DNA of 64,000 nt. It comes from Haliea salexigens DSM 19537 (GTDB taxonomy: Bacteria; Pseudomonadota; Gammaproteobacteria; Pseudomonadales; Halieaceae). The stretch covers positions 186,001 through 250,000 of the forward strand of contig NZ_AUHJ01000002.1 of NCBI RefSeq assembly GCF_000423125.1. Direction: 5' to 3'. Shown piece by piece: positions 8,255 to 16,956 of this stretch. Within the stretch, counting starts at the first letter, position 1. Every line of letters starts with the position of its first letter. The translations under genes and the position numbers were made by a program. The notes beneath the pieces were generated by a model that was not told the DNA's origin, did not search any database, and worked only from the letters and a program-made list of their open reading frames with translations.

Positions 8255-9015
8255 GCCGCTTCGGCTTCCTTGTTGCGCTCCTTGGGCTCCAGGTAGGCTT
8301 TCAGCATGGATTCGATAATGCGCGGGTTCTGGCCTTCCTGAATCGCGAGCACGCCGTCGATGCACATGGCTTTAATGCGTCCTTCCTGGGCCTTGCGCAG
8401 GTCCAGTTTGTCGGCAATGGGAATGGCGACCATGTTGGCGAGCACCGCGCCATAGAGAGTGGTGAGCAGGGCTACGGCCATGGCGGGGCCGATGGATTTG
8501 GGGTCATCCATGGAGGAGAGCATTTGCACCAGGCCGATGAGGGTACCGATCATGCCCATCGCCGGGGCGACATCGCCGGTGGCAGAGAACACCTTGGAGC
8601 CCCATTTGTGGCGATCGATGGTCTGCTGCAAGTCCTTGCTCATGACGGCACTCACCACCTCGCGGTTGTTGCCGTCGATCAGCATGCGCACGCCATCGCG
8701 CAGGAACTCGTTGTTGATCTCCGCGTTTTCCAACGCCAGCATGCCTTCCTTGCGGGCGATTGTGGCCAGCTCAACCACTTGTGTGATGAGGTCTTCAGGT
8801 TCATCCAGCTTGAACATGAAGGCCCGCGCTGCCACCTTGAAGGCGCCGAAGAACTGACCGAGCGTGAATTTCATCATCACGACGAGTGCAGTGCCACCGA
8901 GCACGATGAGAATGGAGGGGACGTTCATGAAGATGATCGGCGAGCCACCGGTGATGATCGCCGCCATCACCACACCCATGGCGCCCACCAATCCAAGCAG
9001 TGTTGCCAGATCCAT
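8251..9015 (-). CDS. pomA: MotA/PomA-type flagellar stator subunit
   Basis: The 254-residue protein starts MDLATLLGLVGAMGVVMAAI and has two N-terminal and two later membrane helices. A cytoplasmic loop follows helix two, and the channel signature FSATGDVAPAMGMIGTLIGLVQML precedes the fourth helix pair. The sequence resembles sodium-type PomA more than E. coli MotA, which with a marine setting hints at sodium drive; this is inference. A longer frame reaches back to 9153, but ATG 9015 gives the family-standard N terminus. It is the first gene of a three-gene reverse operon and overlaps motB by four bases. Confidence 0.92.
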   Translation of the reverse strand: MDLATLLGLVGAMGVVMAAIITGGSPIIFMNVPSILIVLGGTALVVMMKFTLGQFFGAFKVAARAFMFKLDEPEDLITQVVELATIARKEGMLALENAEINNEFLRDGVRMLIDGNNREVVSAVMSKDLQQTIDRHKWGSKVFSATGDVAPAMGMIGTLIGLVQMLSSMDDPKSIGPAMAVALLTTLYGAVLANMVAIPIADKLDLRKAQEGRIKAMCIDGVLAIQEGQNPRIIESMLKAYLEPKERNKEAEAA

Positions 9016-9092
9016 AAAGCCGTATCTCCGAGGTCTTCTGGAGGCGAACCGCCTCAATTCCGTTTGTAACGCCAAGCTCGCTGTGCAACAGG

Positions 9093-9122
9093 AGTATACA
9101 GACAACCTTCGTGGTGCGTCAG
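9093..9122 (-). promoter_or_regulatory. putative sigma-70 promoter of the pomA-motB-pilZ operon
   Basis: On the reverse strand a -35-like CTGACG (plus-strand 9117-9122) is followed after 18 bases by TATACT (plus-strand 9093-9098). This would start transcription near 9086 and give a leader of about 70 bases before pomA. The 175-base divergent gap between pomA and the FliK-like gene holds no other gene. The match is by eye only. Confidence 0.4.
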
Positions 9123-9190
9123 CACCCTGCGATGCGGCCTGACCGGCTTTCATGCTACATTCGAGCTATTCTGTACGGTAAGGCGTTGTC

Positions 9191-10309
9191 GTGGAAGAAA
9201 TCCAGCTGGCCCTGACCGCCGCCCGCACCGACCAGAAGAACTTTGGCCTGTGGCTGAAGAACTGGCAGGTGGGGCAAACCCTCTCGGCGCTGGTTTCGGG
9301 ACAGCGTCCCACGGGAGAGTTGGTGCTGCGGGTCGGTGGGCTGCAAATTACCGCAACGGCGGATATTCCGGTGCAGCAGGGCGCGCGTTTGTTGCTGGAA
9401 GTGCGCCAGCTGCAGCCGCAGGCCGTGTTGCGCATTATCGGCAACCCCGCCAGTGCTGCGGCGGCGGAGCCCGGCGGGAATGTGCGTCTGCTGGGTGCGG
9501 CCGCGCCGGGCGTGGAGACGGTCAATGCACTCGCACGCGTGGTCAGCCTGCTGCAGCCCGCCGAAGGCGCGGTGCGCACTCTGCCGGCAGAGAGCCTGCC
9601 ACTGGTGCGGCAGGTGTTGCGGGGGGTGAGCAGTGCAACTCAGTTGGCAAGCCCGGCCGGCGTGCGCGCTGCCGTCGCCGCCTCGGGCACGTTCAGTGAG
9701 GCGCAGCTGATGCACACGGCGAGCAGGCCGCCAGGCGCTGCACCGCCTCCCGCCGACATGAAAACCAGCCTTGCCCGGGTGCTGGCGCAGGTTGATGCAC
9801 GCCTTGAACAGGTCAATGCCATCCCCACGCGCGCCACCGATGCCGCCGCGCTGCTCGGGCTGCGCCAGGAGCTTGAAACAGCACTCACCGCCATCACCAC
9901 GAATCAACTGGCATCGTTGCCAGCCGACACGGGCAGCGTACGCAGCTGGGTGTTTAGCCTGCCTTTCCTGTGGCAGGATGAACCCAGGCAACTGCAATTG
10001 CGGCTTGAGCGCGAAGCGCAGCAAGGCGAAGAGGCGGATGGGCAGGAGCGCTGGCGGCTGCAGCTGAATATCGAATTACCGCGGCTTGGTGCACTGGCGG
10101 TGGAGGCGCGGCTGGCGCAGGGGCAGTTGGCGGTGGAAGTGATCAGTGAGCAGCCAGCGGTGCGCACTCTGGTGCAGGCGAGTGGTGGACTGCTCGAGAA
10201 AGCGCTGGCGAACCGGGGGCTGACGCTCACCGGGTTGGTCAGCCGCGCACCGAGCACGGTATCCGATGTGCCCGATGCGCCGTCCTCTGCTCTGGACGTG
10301 CGCGCATGA
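9191..10309 (+). CDS. FliK-like flagellar hook-length control protein
   Basis: The 372-residue product is Ala/Leu/Gln-rich. Its C-terminal domain (about residues 285-355: WRLQLNIELPRLGALAVEARLAQ split over the Flg_hook pattern, then VRTLVQASGGLLEKALANRGL) follows the FliK C-terminal domain layout, which contacts FlhB to switch export specificity. Translation begins at GTG 9191 behind a TAAGG. Its stop overlaps the start of a free FlhB C-terminal-like protein, which is also the partner domain of FliK. The true FliK of the main flagellar locus would be outside the window, so this may be a second, regulatory paralogue. The family call is good; the exact role is unproven. Confidence 0.7.
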   Translation: MEEIQLALTAARTDQKNFGLWLKNWQVGQTLSALVSGQRPTGELVLRVGGLQITATADIPVQQGARLLLEVRQLQPQAVLRIIGNPASAAAAEPGGNVRLLGAAAPGVETVNALARVVSLLQPAEGAVRTLPAESLPLVRQVLRGVSSATQLASPAGVRAAVAASGTFSEAQLMHTASRPPGAAPPPADMKTSLARVLAQVDARLEQVNAIPTRATDAAALLGLRQELETALTAITTNQLASLPADTGSVRSWVFSLPFLWQDEPRQLQLRLEREAQQGEEADGQERWRLQLNIELPRLGALAVEARLAQGQLAVEVISEQPAVRTLVQASGGLLEKALANRGLTLTGLVSRAPSTVSDVPDAPSSALDVRA

Positions 10310-10590
10310 GTGATACACGCGACAACCTGCCGCCGGCGCGCGCCGCCGCCTTGCGCTACACCGGCATCGGTGCGCCCACCGTTGTAGCGAGCGGTGAGGG
10401 CGTTCTCGCAGAGCGTATTCGCGCCCTGGCCAGCGAGCGCGATATTCCCCTGTACGAGAATCAGAAGCTGGTCGAGCTGCTCTGCCAGATACCGGTAGGT
10501 GACGAAATACCAGAAAGTCTTTATATTGCAGTCGCTGAGATTCTCGCTTTTGTTTATTATCTGGACATCGCGCTCGACGAAAGCGTGTAA
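10306..10590 (+). CDS. stand-alone FlhB C-terminal domain protein
   Basis: This 94-residue protein matches the cytoplasmic C-terminal domain of FlhB without its membrane part. It has AAALRYTGIGAPTVVASGEG, then LAERIRALASERDIPLYENQKLVELL and IPESLYIAVAEILAFVYYLD. In FlhB the corresponding region follows the autocleavage NPTH loop, which is absent here (APTV stands in its place). Homologues occur as YlqH/FhlB-type proteins that can partly substitute for the FlhB domain. It overlaps the FliK-like gene by ATGA, so the two are co-translated, and it precedes the diguanylate cyclase by 25 bases. Confidence 0.82.
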   Translation: MSDTRDNLPPARAAALRYTGIGAPTVVASGEGVLAERIRALASERDIPLYENQKLVELLCQIPVGDEIPESLYIAVAEILAFVYYLDIALDESV

Positions 10591-10615
10591 CGAGAAACGC
10601 CGAACGGAAACAAGT

Positions 10616-12130
10616 ATGCAGCGCACAGAAGCTCTTACACGTCTTACACTTCGCCTGGCCCGCATGGCGGAGGGCAACAGCGACACGATTGACGAAGCTC
10701 TGGCGCGCATCAGACGCCTGATTCACGACAACGCCGATGGACGCGAACTGGCTGCTGCGTCCGACCAGCTGGCCAAGGTGGTGATGGCGGTCACCGGTGA
10801 TTCCCCCGACAACGGCAGCACATTGCCGGCCACACACGACCTCTCCGGTCTGTCCTCCATCATCAAGGCCATGCCGCTGCGCACAGAAGATCACCAGCGG
10901 ATGACCGATCTGGTGCGCAAGATTTCCGGCGAAACTTCACAGGGCGCGCGCCAGCAGGCATTGGGTGAACTGCTCGCATCAGCCACCGAAGCGCTGAAAG
11001 AAGTGGCGGCGCGGCAATCACGTTCCGAGGGCGGCGTGCGCGGCCTGTTCAAGCGTCGCGCCAGCGACAGCGCCGACTACGACCATTTCCTCGAGTTGTT
11101 CACCAATCTTGTACATAGGTTGGTGGACCATATCGACGTCATCAACGGCTCCCAGGTGCGTAGCAAGGCCCTGCGCGACGCGCTGCCGGATATCACCGTG
11201 GTAGACCAGGCACAGGCGCTGATGCGCGAAGTCACCCGCGAAATGGACAGTATCGACAGTCGCATTCGCCAGGAGCGCCTGCAAACCAGCGACTTCCTCG
11301 ACACCCTGCGCGAGCGCCTCGGCGGCTTTGAAGAACTGGTGGTGGATGTCACCCGGGGCGGTGAGCGCTCTGTGGAACGGTCCGAATCACTGCAAACACA
11401 GGTTGCGGCCGACGTGGATGTGCTGGGCACAGCCAGCCGCAGTGGCGACCTGGAAACCATGCGCAAGGCGTTCGAGGAGACCCTGCAGAATATTTCGCAG
11501 CACATGGCGGAGCACGTGGACGCGGAGCGCCAGCAACACCGGGAGGCGCAGGAAAAAGTCGATGCGCTGTCCGAACAGTTGACACGGCTGGAAACCGAGG
11601 CCGAAGTGCTGCGCACGGAGATCCGTAACAAAACCGACCTGGCGATAAAGGACCAACTCACGGGCGTATACAATCGCAACGGCTTTGACGAGCGCGCGGC
11701 CGAATTGTTCGCGCGCTGGGAGCGCAACGCGGCGAAGCTTTCCATCGTGTTCGTCGACTGCAACAAGTTCAAGCACATCAACGATACCTACGGCCACGCC
11801 GCGGGTGACCTCGTGTTGGTCAAGGTCGCGGACATATTGCAGTCCCGTGCTCGTGTGACCGATGTGGTGTGCCGGTTTGGCGGTGACGAGTTCGTGATTC
11901 TGCTGCCGGACACGGGTATCGATGGCGCCGAGACCTACGCTGTCAGCGCGTTCAATGAGGTGCTGGATGCCGGCTTCAATGACAACGGCAAACCACTGGA
12001 TGTGTCGATTTCACTGGGTATCACTGCTATCAAGGAAGGGGATACGCTGGAAATCGCACTGGCGCGCGCCGATGAAGCCATGTACGAGGCCAAGGGCAAA
12101 GAGGGCGTGCGGGTCGCCAAGAAGCCCTGA
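10616..12130 (+). CDS. cytoplasmic diguanylate cyclase (GGDEF) with coiled-coil N-terminal region
   Basis: The 504-residue protein makes c-di-GMP from two GTP. Residues 1-330 are soluble, helical and heptad-like with no membrane segment. The GGDEF domain occupies about 345-504: DQLTGVYNRNGF, DCNKFKHINDTYGHAAGD, and the active-site GGDEF at residues 422-426. An RxxD inhibitory site (RVTD) lies five residues before it, so product inhibition is expected. A longer frame begins at 10499 but overlaps the previous gene; ATG 10616 is preferred. It follows the FliK-like/FlhB-C genes in the same direction, and the nearby PilZ protein could be its receptor (inference). Confidence 0.92.
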   Translation: MQRTEALTRLTLRLARMAEGNSDTIDEALARIRRLIHDNADGRELAAASDQLAKVVMAVTGDSPDNGSTLPATHDLSGLSSIIKAMPLRTEDHQRMTDLVRKISGETSQGARQQALGELLASATEALKEVAARQSRSEGGVRGLFKRRASDSADYDHFLELFTNLVHRLVDHIDVINGSQVRSKALRDALPDITVVDQAQALMREVTREMDSIDSRIRQERLQTSDFLDTLRERLGGFEELVVDVTRGGERSVERSESLQTQVAADVDVLGTASRSGDLETMRKAFEETLQNISQHMAEHVDAERQQHREAQEKVDALSEQLTRLETEAEVLRTEIRNKTDLAIKDQLTGVYNRNGFDERAAELFARWERNAAKLSIVFVDCNKFKHINDTYGHAAGDLVLVKVADILQSRARVTDVVCRFGGDEFVILLPDTGIDGAETYAVSAFNEVLDAGFNDNGKPLDVSISLGITAIKEGDTLEIALARADEAMYEAKGKEGVRVAKKP

Positions 12131-12169
12131 GCCGCACTAGAACCGCTTTGCCGATCGGTTGAAGTGTCT

Positions 12170-12191
12170 GCGGAACCTATCGGGGTTCCGC
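12170..12191. terminator. hairpin between convergent genes
   Basis: GCGGAACC (12170-12177) and GGTTCCGC (12184-12191) form a perfect 8-bp stem with a six-base loop. It lies 40 bases after the diguanylate cyclase stop and includes the stop codon of the convergent oxidoreductase gene. No T-run follows on either strand, so a bidirectional terminator is plausible but not certain. Confidence 0.4.
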
Positions 12192-12611
12192 AATGAACAC
12201 CGGAATCTTGCGCTCCGTCTTCGCCTGGTAGTCGTCGTAGGGCGGGTAGGCGGCAACGCTCGCTGCCCACAGCCGGGCGCGCTCGTCCTCGTCGGTCACC
12301 TCGCGCACGCGCATGTCGAACACCTCTGTTTTATCGCGTATCTGCACGTTGGGGTTGGCCCTGAGGTTCGCCACCCAGGCCGGGTTCTGCGGTTGACCGC
12401 CCATGGAACCGATCAGCACATAGTTGCCGTCCACCTCCACGCGCATCAGAGGAATCTTGCGAATGCCGCCGCTCTTGTGCCCGGTATGCGTGACCAGAAT
12501 GCAGGGCATGCCGGTGTCGAGCAGCGTGGTGCCTTCGGTGCCACCGCTGCCTTCGTAAAGCTCAACGTGTTCGCGCACCCAGTCGAGTTTCGGCGGGATA
12601 TACTCTTGCAT
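12177..12611 (-). CDS. nitroreductase/deazaflavin-dependent (F420-type) oxidoreductase family protein
   Basis: The 144-residue product belongs to the DDN-like split beta-barrel family of flavin or deazaflavin nitroreductases. Visible pattern: N-terminal WVREHVELYEGSGG, then TLLDTGMPCILVTHTGHKSG followed by IRKIPLMRV, YVLIGSMGGQPQNPAWVANL and NPNVQIRD. Members studied in mycobacteria use F420; in a gammaproteobacterium the cofactor may differ. An upstream ATG at 12701 is in frame, but ATG 12611 has a good CAGGAG site nine bases before it and matches the family N terminus. It is a single gene, divergent from the NYN protein gene. Confidence 0.85.
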   Translation of the reverse strand: MQEYIPPKLDWVREHVELYEGSGGTEGTTLLDTGMPCILVTHTGHKSGGIRKIPLMRVEVDGNYVLIGSMGGQPQNPAWVANLRANPNVQIRDKTEVFDMRVREVTDEDERARLWAASVAAYPPYDDYQAKTERKIPVFIAEPR

Positions 12612-12712
12612 GTGCAGGACTCCTGAAAGAGACTCTTTATTGAGCCACCACAATACAGGTAATCGCTCGGGCGGTAAAAGCGTCGCTTGGGCCGCGGACA
12701 AAGGAATCAGGT

Positions 12713-13441
12713 GTGCAGGAAACGAAAAGAATTGCCTTGTTGATCGACTGTGACAACGTCAGTCACACCGCGATCGAGGGTGTGCTGCAGGAGCTGGCAA
12801 AACACGGCACGGTCAACGTGCGTCACGCCCACGGTAACTGGAACAGCCCCTCTCTGTCCGGCTGGGCGGAAAAGCTTCACCCTCATGCCATTCGCCCCAT
12901 GCAGCAGTTTGCCTATACCAAGGGCAAGAATGCGACTGATTCGGCGATGATTATCGATGCCATGGACCTGCTCTACAGTGGCAATGTGAATGCCTTCGCG
13001 CTCATGACCAGCGACAGTGACTTCACCCCACTGGTGCTGCGCATTCTCGAGAATGGCTTTCCGGTGTATGGTTTTGGCGAAAGGAAAACGCCGCTGCCTT
13101 TTGTCGACTCCTGCTCGCCCTTCATCTACATCGAGAACCTGCTGGCCGCCGGTGACGACAAGACGGAAAGCGACAAGGTGCCAGCGAGGAAGGGCAGGGC
13201 GCAGTTGCGCCAGGACACAGCGCTGGTGAAGCTGCTCAGAACGGCGGTAGAGCAAGCGTCGGATGATGACGGCTGGGCCAATATGGGGATGGTGGCGAGC
13301 TATATTTCCAACAACAACAGTTCGTTTTCCTCAATCAACTATGGCTACAAGAAGATCAGCGACCTGATTCGCACCACGGAGTTGTTCCAGATAGAGATGA
13401 GAAACGGGACGGCGATGTATGTGCGCGACCCGAAGGGGTGA
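12713..13441 (+). CDS. NYN-domain ribonuclease-like protein with C-terminal OST-HTH/LOTUS domain
   Basis: The 242-residue protein joins an N-terminal NYN (PIN-like) nuclease domain to a C-terminal RNA-binding LOTUS domain, like the LabA/DUF88 and MARF1 families. Acidic residues of the NYN core are visible in LLIDCDNV (near residue 11), NATDSAMIIDAMDLL (near 80) and LMTSDSDFTPLV (near 105). The LOTUS part spans about 160-238 (LVKLLRTAVEQASDDDGWANMG, YISNNNSSF, GYKKISDLIRTTELF). It starts at GTG 12713 close to a weak AGGAAT. Targets are unknown; RNA processing or decay is the usual suggestion for this architecture. Confidence 0.88.
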   Translation: MQETKRIALLIDCDNVSHTAIEGVLQELAKHGTVNVRHAHGNWNSPSLSGWAEKLHPHAIRPMQQFAYTKGKNATDSAMIIDAMDLLYSGNVNAFALMTSDSDFTPLVLRILENGFPVYGFGERKTPLPFVDSCSPFIYIENLLAAGDDKTESDKVPARKGRAQLRQDTALVKLLRTAVEQASDDDGWANMGMVASYISNNNSSFSSINYGYKKISDLIRTTELFQIEMRNGTAMYVRDPKG

Positions 13442-13508
13442 GTCGTCGCATGAGCTATACACAGCTTGAAGCGACGTGTTGGATGCTGATTACCGGGTAG
13501 GTTCAGGG

Positions 13509-13784
13509 ATGGATGCAAAGATCATTGTGGCGCTGGTAGTGATCATCGCGGTGGCCGCCCATGTGGTTCTCTACCGTTGGGTAAAATTCAAGATTCAGGA
13601 GGGCGTGATTCTGCAGTTTCTGCGCGACGCGCGGGAGGAGGGCGCGCCGGATCATCATCATGTCGATGCCATTGCCGCTCACACAGGACTGTCGGTGGCG
13701 CGTGTTAAGACGGTGTGTGAGAAGAGCAAGCAGGTTCTCCCCGATCCGGCGGTTGCGCATAGCTGGCGTGGCTTACCGCTATAG
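13509..13784 (+). CDS. small membrane-anchored protein with helix-turn-helix-like C terminus
   Basis: The 91-residue product has one N-terminal membrane helix (AKIIVALVVIIAVAAHVVLYRW), an amphipathic linker (LRDAREEGAPDHHH) and a C-terminal helical part that reads like a short helix-turn-helix (VDAIAAHTGLSVARVKTV). An in-frame ATG at 13476 also exists; ATG 13509 places the membrane helix at the start and is preferred. I do not recognise the family. It lies alone between the NYN gene and a convergent SnoaL-like gene whose stop is 20 bases away. Confidence 0.6.
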   Translation: MDAKIIVALVVIIAVAAHVVLYRWVKFKIQEGVILQFLRDAREEGAPDHHHVDAIAAHTGLSVARVKTVCEKSKQVLPDPAVAHSWRGLPL

Positions 13785-13803
13785 CTTCCCGGCTTGAGTT
13801 AAC

Positions 13804-14355
13804 TCAACGGTAATAGCTTTTCCAAGAATCTAGTCCCTCCGGTATATCCGCAGCCGTGTGTGTGTCGTACGCGCGCATACGCAAGTCTTTGCCCTCGCCA
13901 AGCGCATCCAGGTATTCTTCGGTTGCGATGTAGTAGAAGAAAGCAAACACGCGCTCTGCAATTTTCCATGCACCCTCATGGCGGGCATAGTGATCGGTAT
14001 AGCGGATCGCGGCGAGCATTGGCTTGCCTTTGCGGTTCATTTCCGCGTGCGACAACACCGTGCCCGTTGCTACGTCGGGATCATCGCCAAAACTGATTAT
14101 CTTGTCGTGGGTAAAGTGGTTGCTTGGCCCTAGTACCTCAAAACGGCCGCGAAACATCGCCACCACCTCATCTCGACCGTGTGCGTCCATCACTCCATCG
14201 AGGGAGCGTACCCGCACATCCGGCGTGAACAACTGCGGCATGCCAGCAATGTCGCGGTCATCCATGACAAGCCCATAGCGTGCGACCAGCGCGTAAATTT
14301 CCTCGCGATCCTCCAGCCTTTGTATTCTTTGCAACATGGCGCTCAAGTCTGTCAT
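13804..14355 (-). CDS. SnoaL/NTF2-like protein (ring-hydroxylating dioxygenase beta-type fold)
   Basis: This 183-residue protein has the NTF2-like cone fold pattern of the SnoaL_4 group: an N-terminal helix pair (IQRLEDREEIYALVARYGLVMDDRD), LFTPDVRVRSLDG, then HFTHDKIISFGDDPDVATGTVLSHAE and WKIAERVFAFFYY. Members act as small isomerases, hydratases or beta subunits of ring-hydroxylating oxygenases. It lies 91 bases downstream of the Rieske oxygenase gene in the same direction. A role as its partner, or in a later step of the same pathway, is likely but not shown. Second SnoaL-like gene at 17241. Confidence 0.8.
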   Translation of the reverse strand: MTDLSAMLQRIQRLEDREEIYALVARYGLVMDDRDIAGMPQLFTPDVRVRSLDGVMDAHGRDEVVAMFRGRFEVLGPSNHFTHDKIISFGDDPDVATGTVLSHAEMNRKGKPMLAAIRYTDHYARHEGAWKIAERVFAFFYYIATEEYLDALGEGKDLRMRAYDTHTAADIPEGLDSWKSYYR

Positions 14356-14446
14356 GGTGAAATGTCCCTTGCCTCACGGTTTGTGTTACCTGCAGCGCGA
14401 TGCGTTTGCAGGCTCGGTGCTGTATCGGTTCGACGAGGCGGTGAAT

Positions 14447-15685
14447 TCACGCCAGGCGAGGTTCATTGGGGTGCCACCAGGCTTCATTCAAAACAGCTTG
14501 AACTTGCAGCTCTGGCGGAATGTGCTCGCGTCCGATGGCCGCATCGGCCGACTGATGTGCGTGGTAGATTCGCGCCTCCTGGTAGCTCAGCGGAATGCCG
14601 GTCGACTGGGTAGCGTCCAGGGTCTCCTGTATTGCCTCCGACATCTCGATGTCCTCACGCAGCACGAGGCTGGGTCGCGCACCCGCGTCTTCGGTCCACA
14701 TATCCGGCCCGTTTTTCGCGGTTGAGCCCCAATCCGGTGCCATGGTCCAGGTTTCGACAATGCACTGGTCAGGCCCGTCTGGCCAGAACTGGATGGGGGG
14801 AATCACGAACTGATTCAGTGGCATGACGAGATTCGGGAACACGCTGTAGGACTGCGTGCAGGTTCTGGCGATCTCTCCTGCGCTGCTAATTTCCGGCCAC
14901 CTGGATTGCCATGCAGGGTTTGCGTGTCCCGCCGGAATCGGTGCGACCATCCTGCTGTGCCCTCCCGGGTAGAAAGTATTCACGTTGCGCCGCGAATCGA
15001 GCACTGGCGCAACTGTGCGGCCGTGAATGCTGGGCACATGGTAGACCTCCAGATTGGCCTCCATGGCAATTTTCCAGTTGCATCGCACGGTGAAGCGGTC
15101 TCTTCGCGACAAGCGGCAGTTTTCCAGGTCAAATTCGGCCCATTCGTCCACGAGTGCACCGAGGCACTCCCGCAGACTTGGTGTGTGAAGGTCGAAGTTA
15201 ACGAAAATCAGCTTGCCCAGGCGCTCACAGCGCAAGCGCCGCAAGCCGCTGGCGCTCATGTCGAGATCGCGAAAATCACGCGCGTCACGCACCGCCAGCA
15301 ATTGTCCGTCATGGGCATAACTCCAGCCGTGATAGGGGCAGGTAAAACGCTTCTTTTTGCCCTTGTTCGCCATGGCGACCGGTGCACCCCGATGGCTGCA
15401 GCGGTTGAGCAAGGCATTCACGCTGCCATCTTCTGTATGTACCAGCACGACCGGCAGTCCCGCCATGTCCCAGCGGTGGAAGTCGCCGGGTTCAGGCATC
15501 TCGTCGAGATGCCCGGCCAATAGCCACGTCTTGCGGAACATGACTTGCCGCTCAAGCTCGTAGAACCCCGCATCGGTGTAGCGTGCGGAGGGTATTGGCG
15601 GCAGGGCGGGAAAGTTTGTCGGCGGGGTGTCCCGCGCTGCCTCGTAGTCCATCAACTGGTGCAGACGCTGAGTATCAATGGGCAT
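14447..15685 (-). CDS. Rieske non-heme iron aromatic-ring-hydroxylating oxygenase, large subunit
   Basis: The 412-residue protein has the two parts of an oxygenase alpha subunit. The Rieske [2Fe-2S] ligands are in NRCSHRGAPV (near residue 93) and TCPYHGWSY (near 114). The mononuclear iron site is in NWKIAMEANLEVYHVPSIHG (near 205-225), with the bridging acidic residue and two histidines. It would hydroxylate an aromatic or other cyclic substrate using electrons from a ferredoxin/reductase not encoded nearby. The gene lies between an Ldh2-type dehydrogenase upstream and a SnoaL-like protein downstream, suggesting a catabolic operon. Substrate cannot be inferred from sequence. Confidence 0.92.
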   Translation of the reverse strand: MPIDTQRLHQLMDYEAARDTPPTNFPALPPIPSARYTDAGFYELERQVMFRKTWLLAGHLDEMPEPGDFHRWDMAGLPVVLVHTEDGSVNALLNRCSHRGAPVAMANKGKKKRFTCPYHGWSYAHDGQLLAVRDARDFRDLDMSASGLRRLRCERLGKLIFVNFDLHTPSLRECLGALVDEWAEFDLENCRLSRRDRFTVRCNWKIAMEANLEVYHVPSIHGRTVAPVLDSRRNVNTFYPGGHSRMVAPIPAGHANPAWQSRWPEISSAGEIARTCTQSYSVFPNLVMPLNQFVIPPIQFWPDGPDQCIVETWTMAPDWGSTAKNGPDMWTEDAGARPSLVLREDIEMSEAIQETLDATQSTGIPLSYQEARIYHAHQSADAAIGREHIPPELQVQAVLNEAWWHPNEPRLA

Positions 15686-15894
15686 TTACAGCCTCCTGTT
15701 TTGCGCTTGGTGCGTCACTGCTCTTGACAACGCGGTTCTCCGGCAGTGGATATTCTTGCCTGCCGCCGCTCGAACTCGTGGTGACACAGCAGGTAGGCGT
15801 GTTGCCGTGTGGCATGTCATTCTTGATCGCACTCCGGCGTTGCAGAACGGGTGGACGCAGATAGCCGGGAATCGGGAACCCCGTTCCCACAGGG

Positions 15895-16956
15895 TCACCA
15901 ACTTTGCGTCACGGTGCGGCTGTTAACCGGAGCAGACAGGCCGTGAGAGTTTACCGAGAGCTCAGCGGCAAGCTGCAGCAGCGCCGCAACGGTATGCTCG
16001 GCAAGCTCAAGACGATCCTCCACGGTTGAGCTTCTGCCAGTCCCGGGCAACCGGTAGCCGCTTTTGTCTACGTACTCGGCAAACGCTTTTACGCGCCTGC
16101 CCCAGTCCTCCCGGGGTACAAAGCGGCGAATATCCAGTAGGAGAAACAATGCTCCGTTGCTGAACCAGGGTGCGTCGCGCTCTCCCGCCATGAGCCCCCC
16201 CGCGAGTGCTGAGAGCATCTCTGCAGCCACCATCAGACCAAAACCCTTGTGCCCTGCAGAGGCCCCGCCCAGTGGGCGCAATGCTGCGAGGCCGTCCAGA
16301 AACGACTGCGGATCATCCGTGCTGCTGCCGTTCTGGGCGATCACCCAGTCCGGATTTAAACGGCCACCCGCGTTGGCTACCTCGCGGATACGGGAGCCTG
16401 CCACCTGTGATGTCGCAAAGTCGACAATCACATGCTGGGCAAGGCTGCCGCAGGTCGGGATACCAAAAGCGATCGGGTTTGGTGCCAGCACGCGGTGGGC
16501 ACCGTCTGCGCCGGCGACGTTGAGTGCGCCCCCGCCGGTGTTGGCGAAGGCAAGGAAAGCAGCATCCGCGTCGCAGGCGCGCTCGGCCCATTCTCCCAGT
16601 CGTCCCAGATGGGTGCCGTCAGCGATTCCCACAGCGGCAATGCCATGGTTCTGCATTAGCCCAACACCCAGATCTACGGCGAGCCTACCGGTTAATTGGC
16701 CAAAGGTGCCACCGCCGTCGACCCAGGCCATACTGTCGCTGATAGCGTTGGTTTGGGGCTCGGCGCCTACCTTGATAACGCCCGCTGCCGCCATCTGGCA
16801 GTACAGGGGCAGCAGGCCAACGCCGTGTGTGGGTACGCCGCGGACGTCGGCAAGGGTCAATGATTGCGCGACCCTCAGTGCCGTCTCACCCGGCGTATCG
16901 ATGGCCTTCAGGATGTCCGTAGCGATCGCCATAATCTGTGTTTTGTTAACGTTCAT
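15895..16956 (-). CDS. Ldh2-type malate/lactate/ureidoglycolate dehydrogenase family oxidoreductase
   Basis: This 353-residue enzyme belongs to the NAD(P)-dependent Ldh_2 family, which oxidises 2-hydroxy acids and related compounds. Family signs include RGVPTHGVGLLPLYCQ near residue 45, the catalytic-region AVGIADGTHLGRLGEWAE, GADGAHRVLAPNPIAFGIP, and GHKGFGLMVAAEMLSALAGG. A longer frame from 17142 exists, but ATG 16956 follows GGGAG at good spacing and gives the family N terminus. It is first in the reverse arm of the divergent catabolic cluster, followed after 209 bases by the Rieske gene. Within that 209-base gap a hairpin GGGAAC-CCC-GTTCCC lies at 15874-15888. Confidence 0.88.
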   Translation of the reverse strand: MNVNKTQIMAIATDILKAIDTPGETALRVAQSLTLADVRGVPTHGVGLLPLYCQMAAAGVIKVGAEPQTNAISDSMAWVDGGGTFGQLTGRLAVDLGVGLMQNHGIAAVGIADGTHLGRLGEWAERACDADAAFLAFANTGGGALNVAGADGAHRVLAPNPIAFGIPTCGSLAQHVIVDFATSQVAGSRIREVANAGGRLNPDWVIAQNGSSTDDPQSFLDGLAALRPLGGASAGHKGFGLMVAAEMLSALAGGLMAGERDAPWFSNGALFLLLDIRRFVPREDWGRRVKAFAEYVDKSGYRLPGTGRSSTVEDRLELAEHTVAALLQLAAELSVNSHGLSAPVNSRTVTQSW

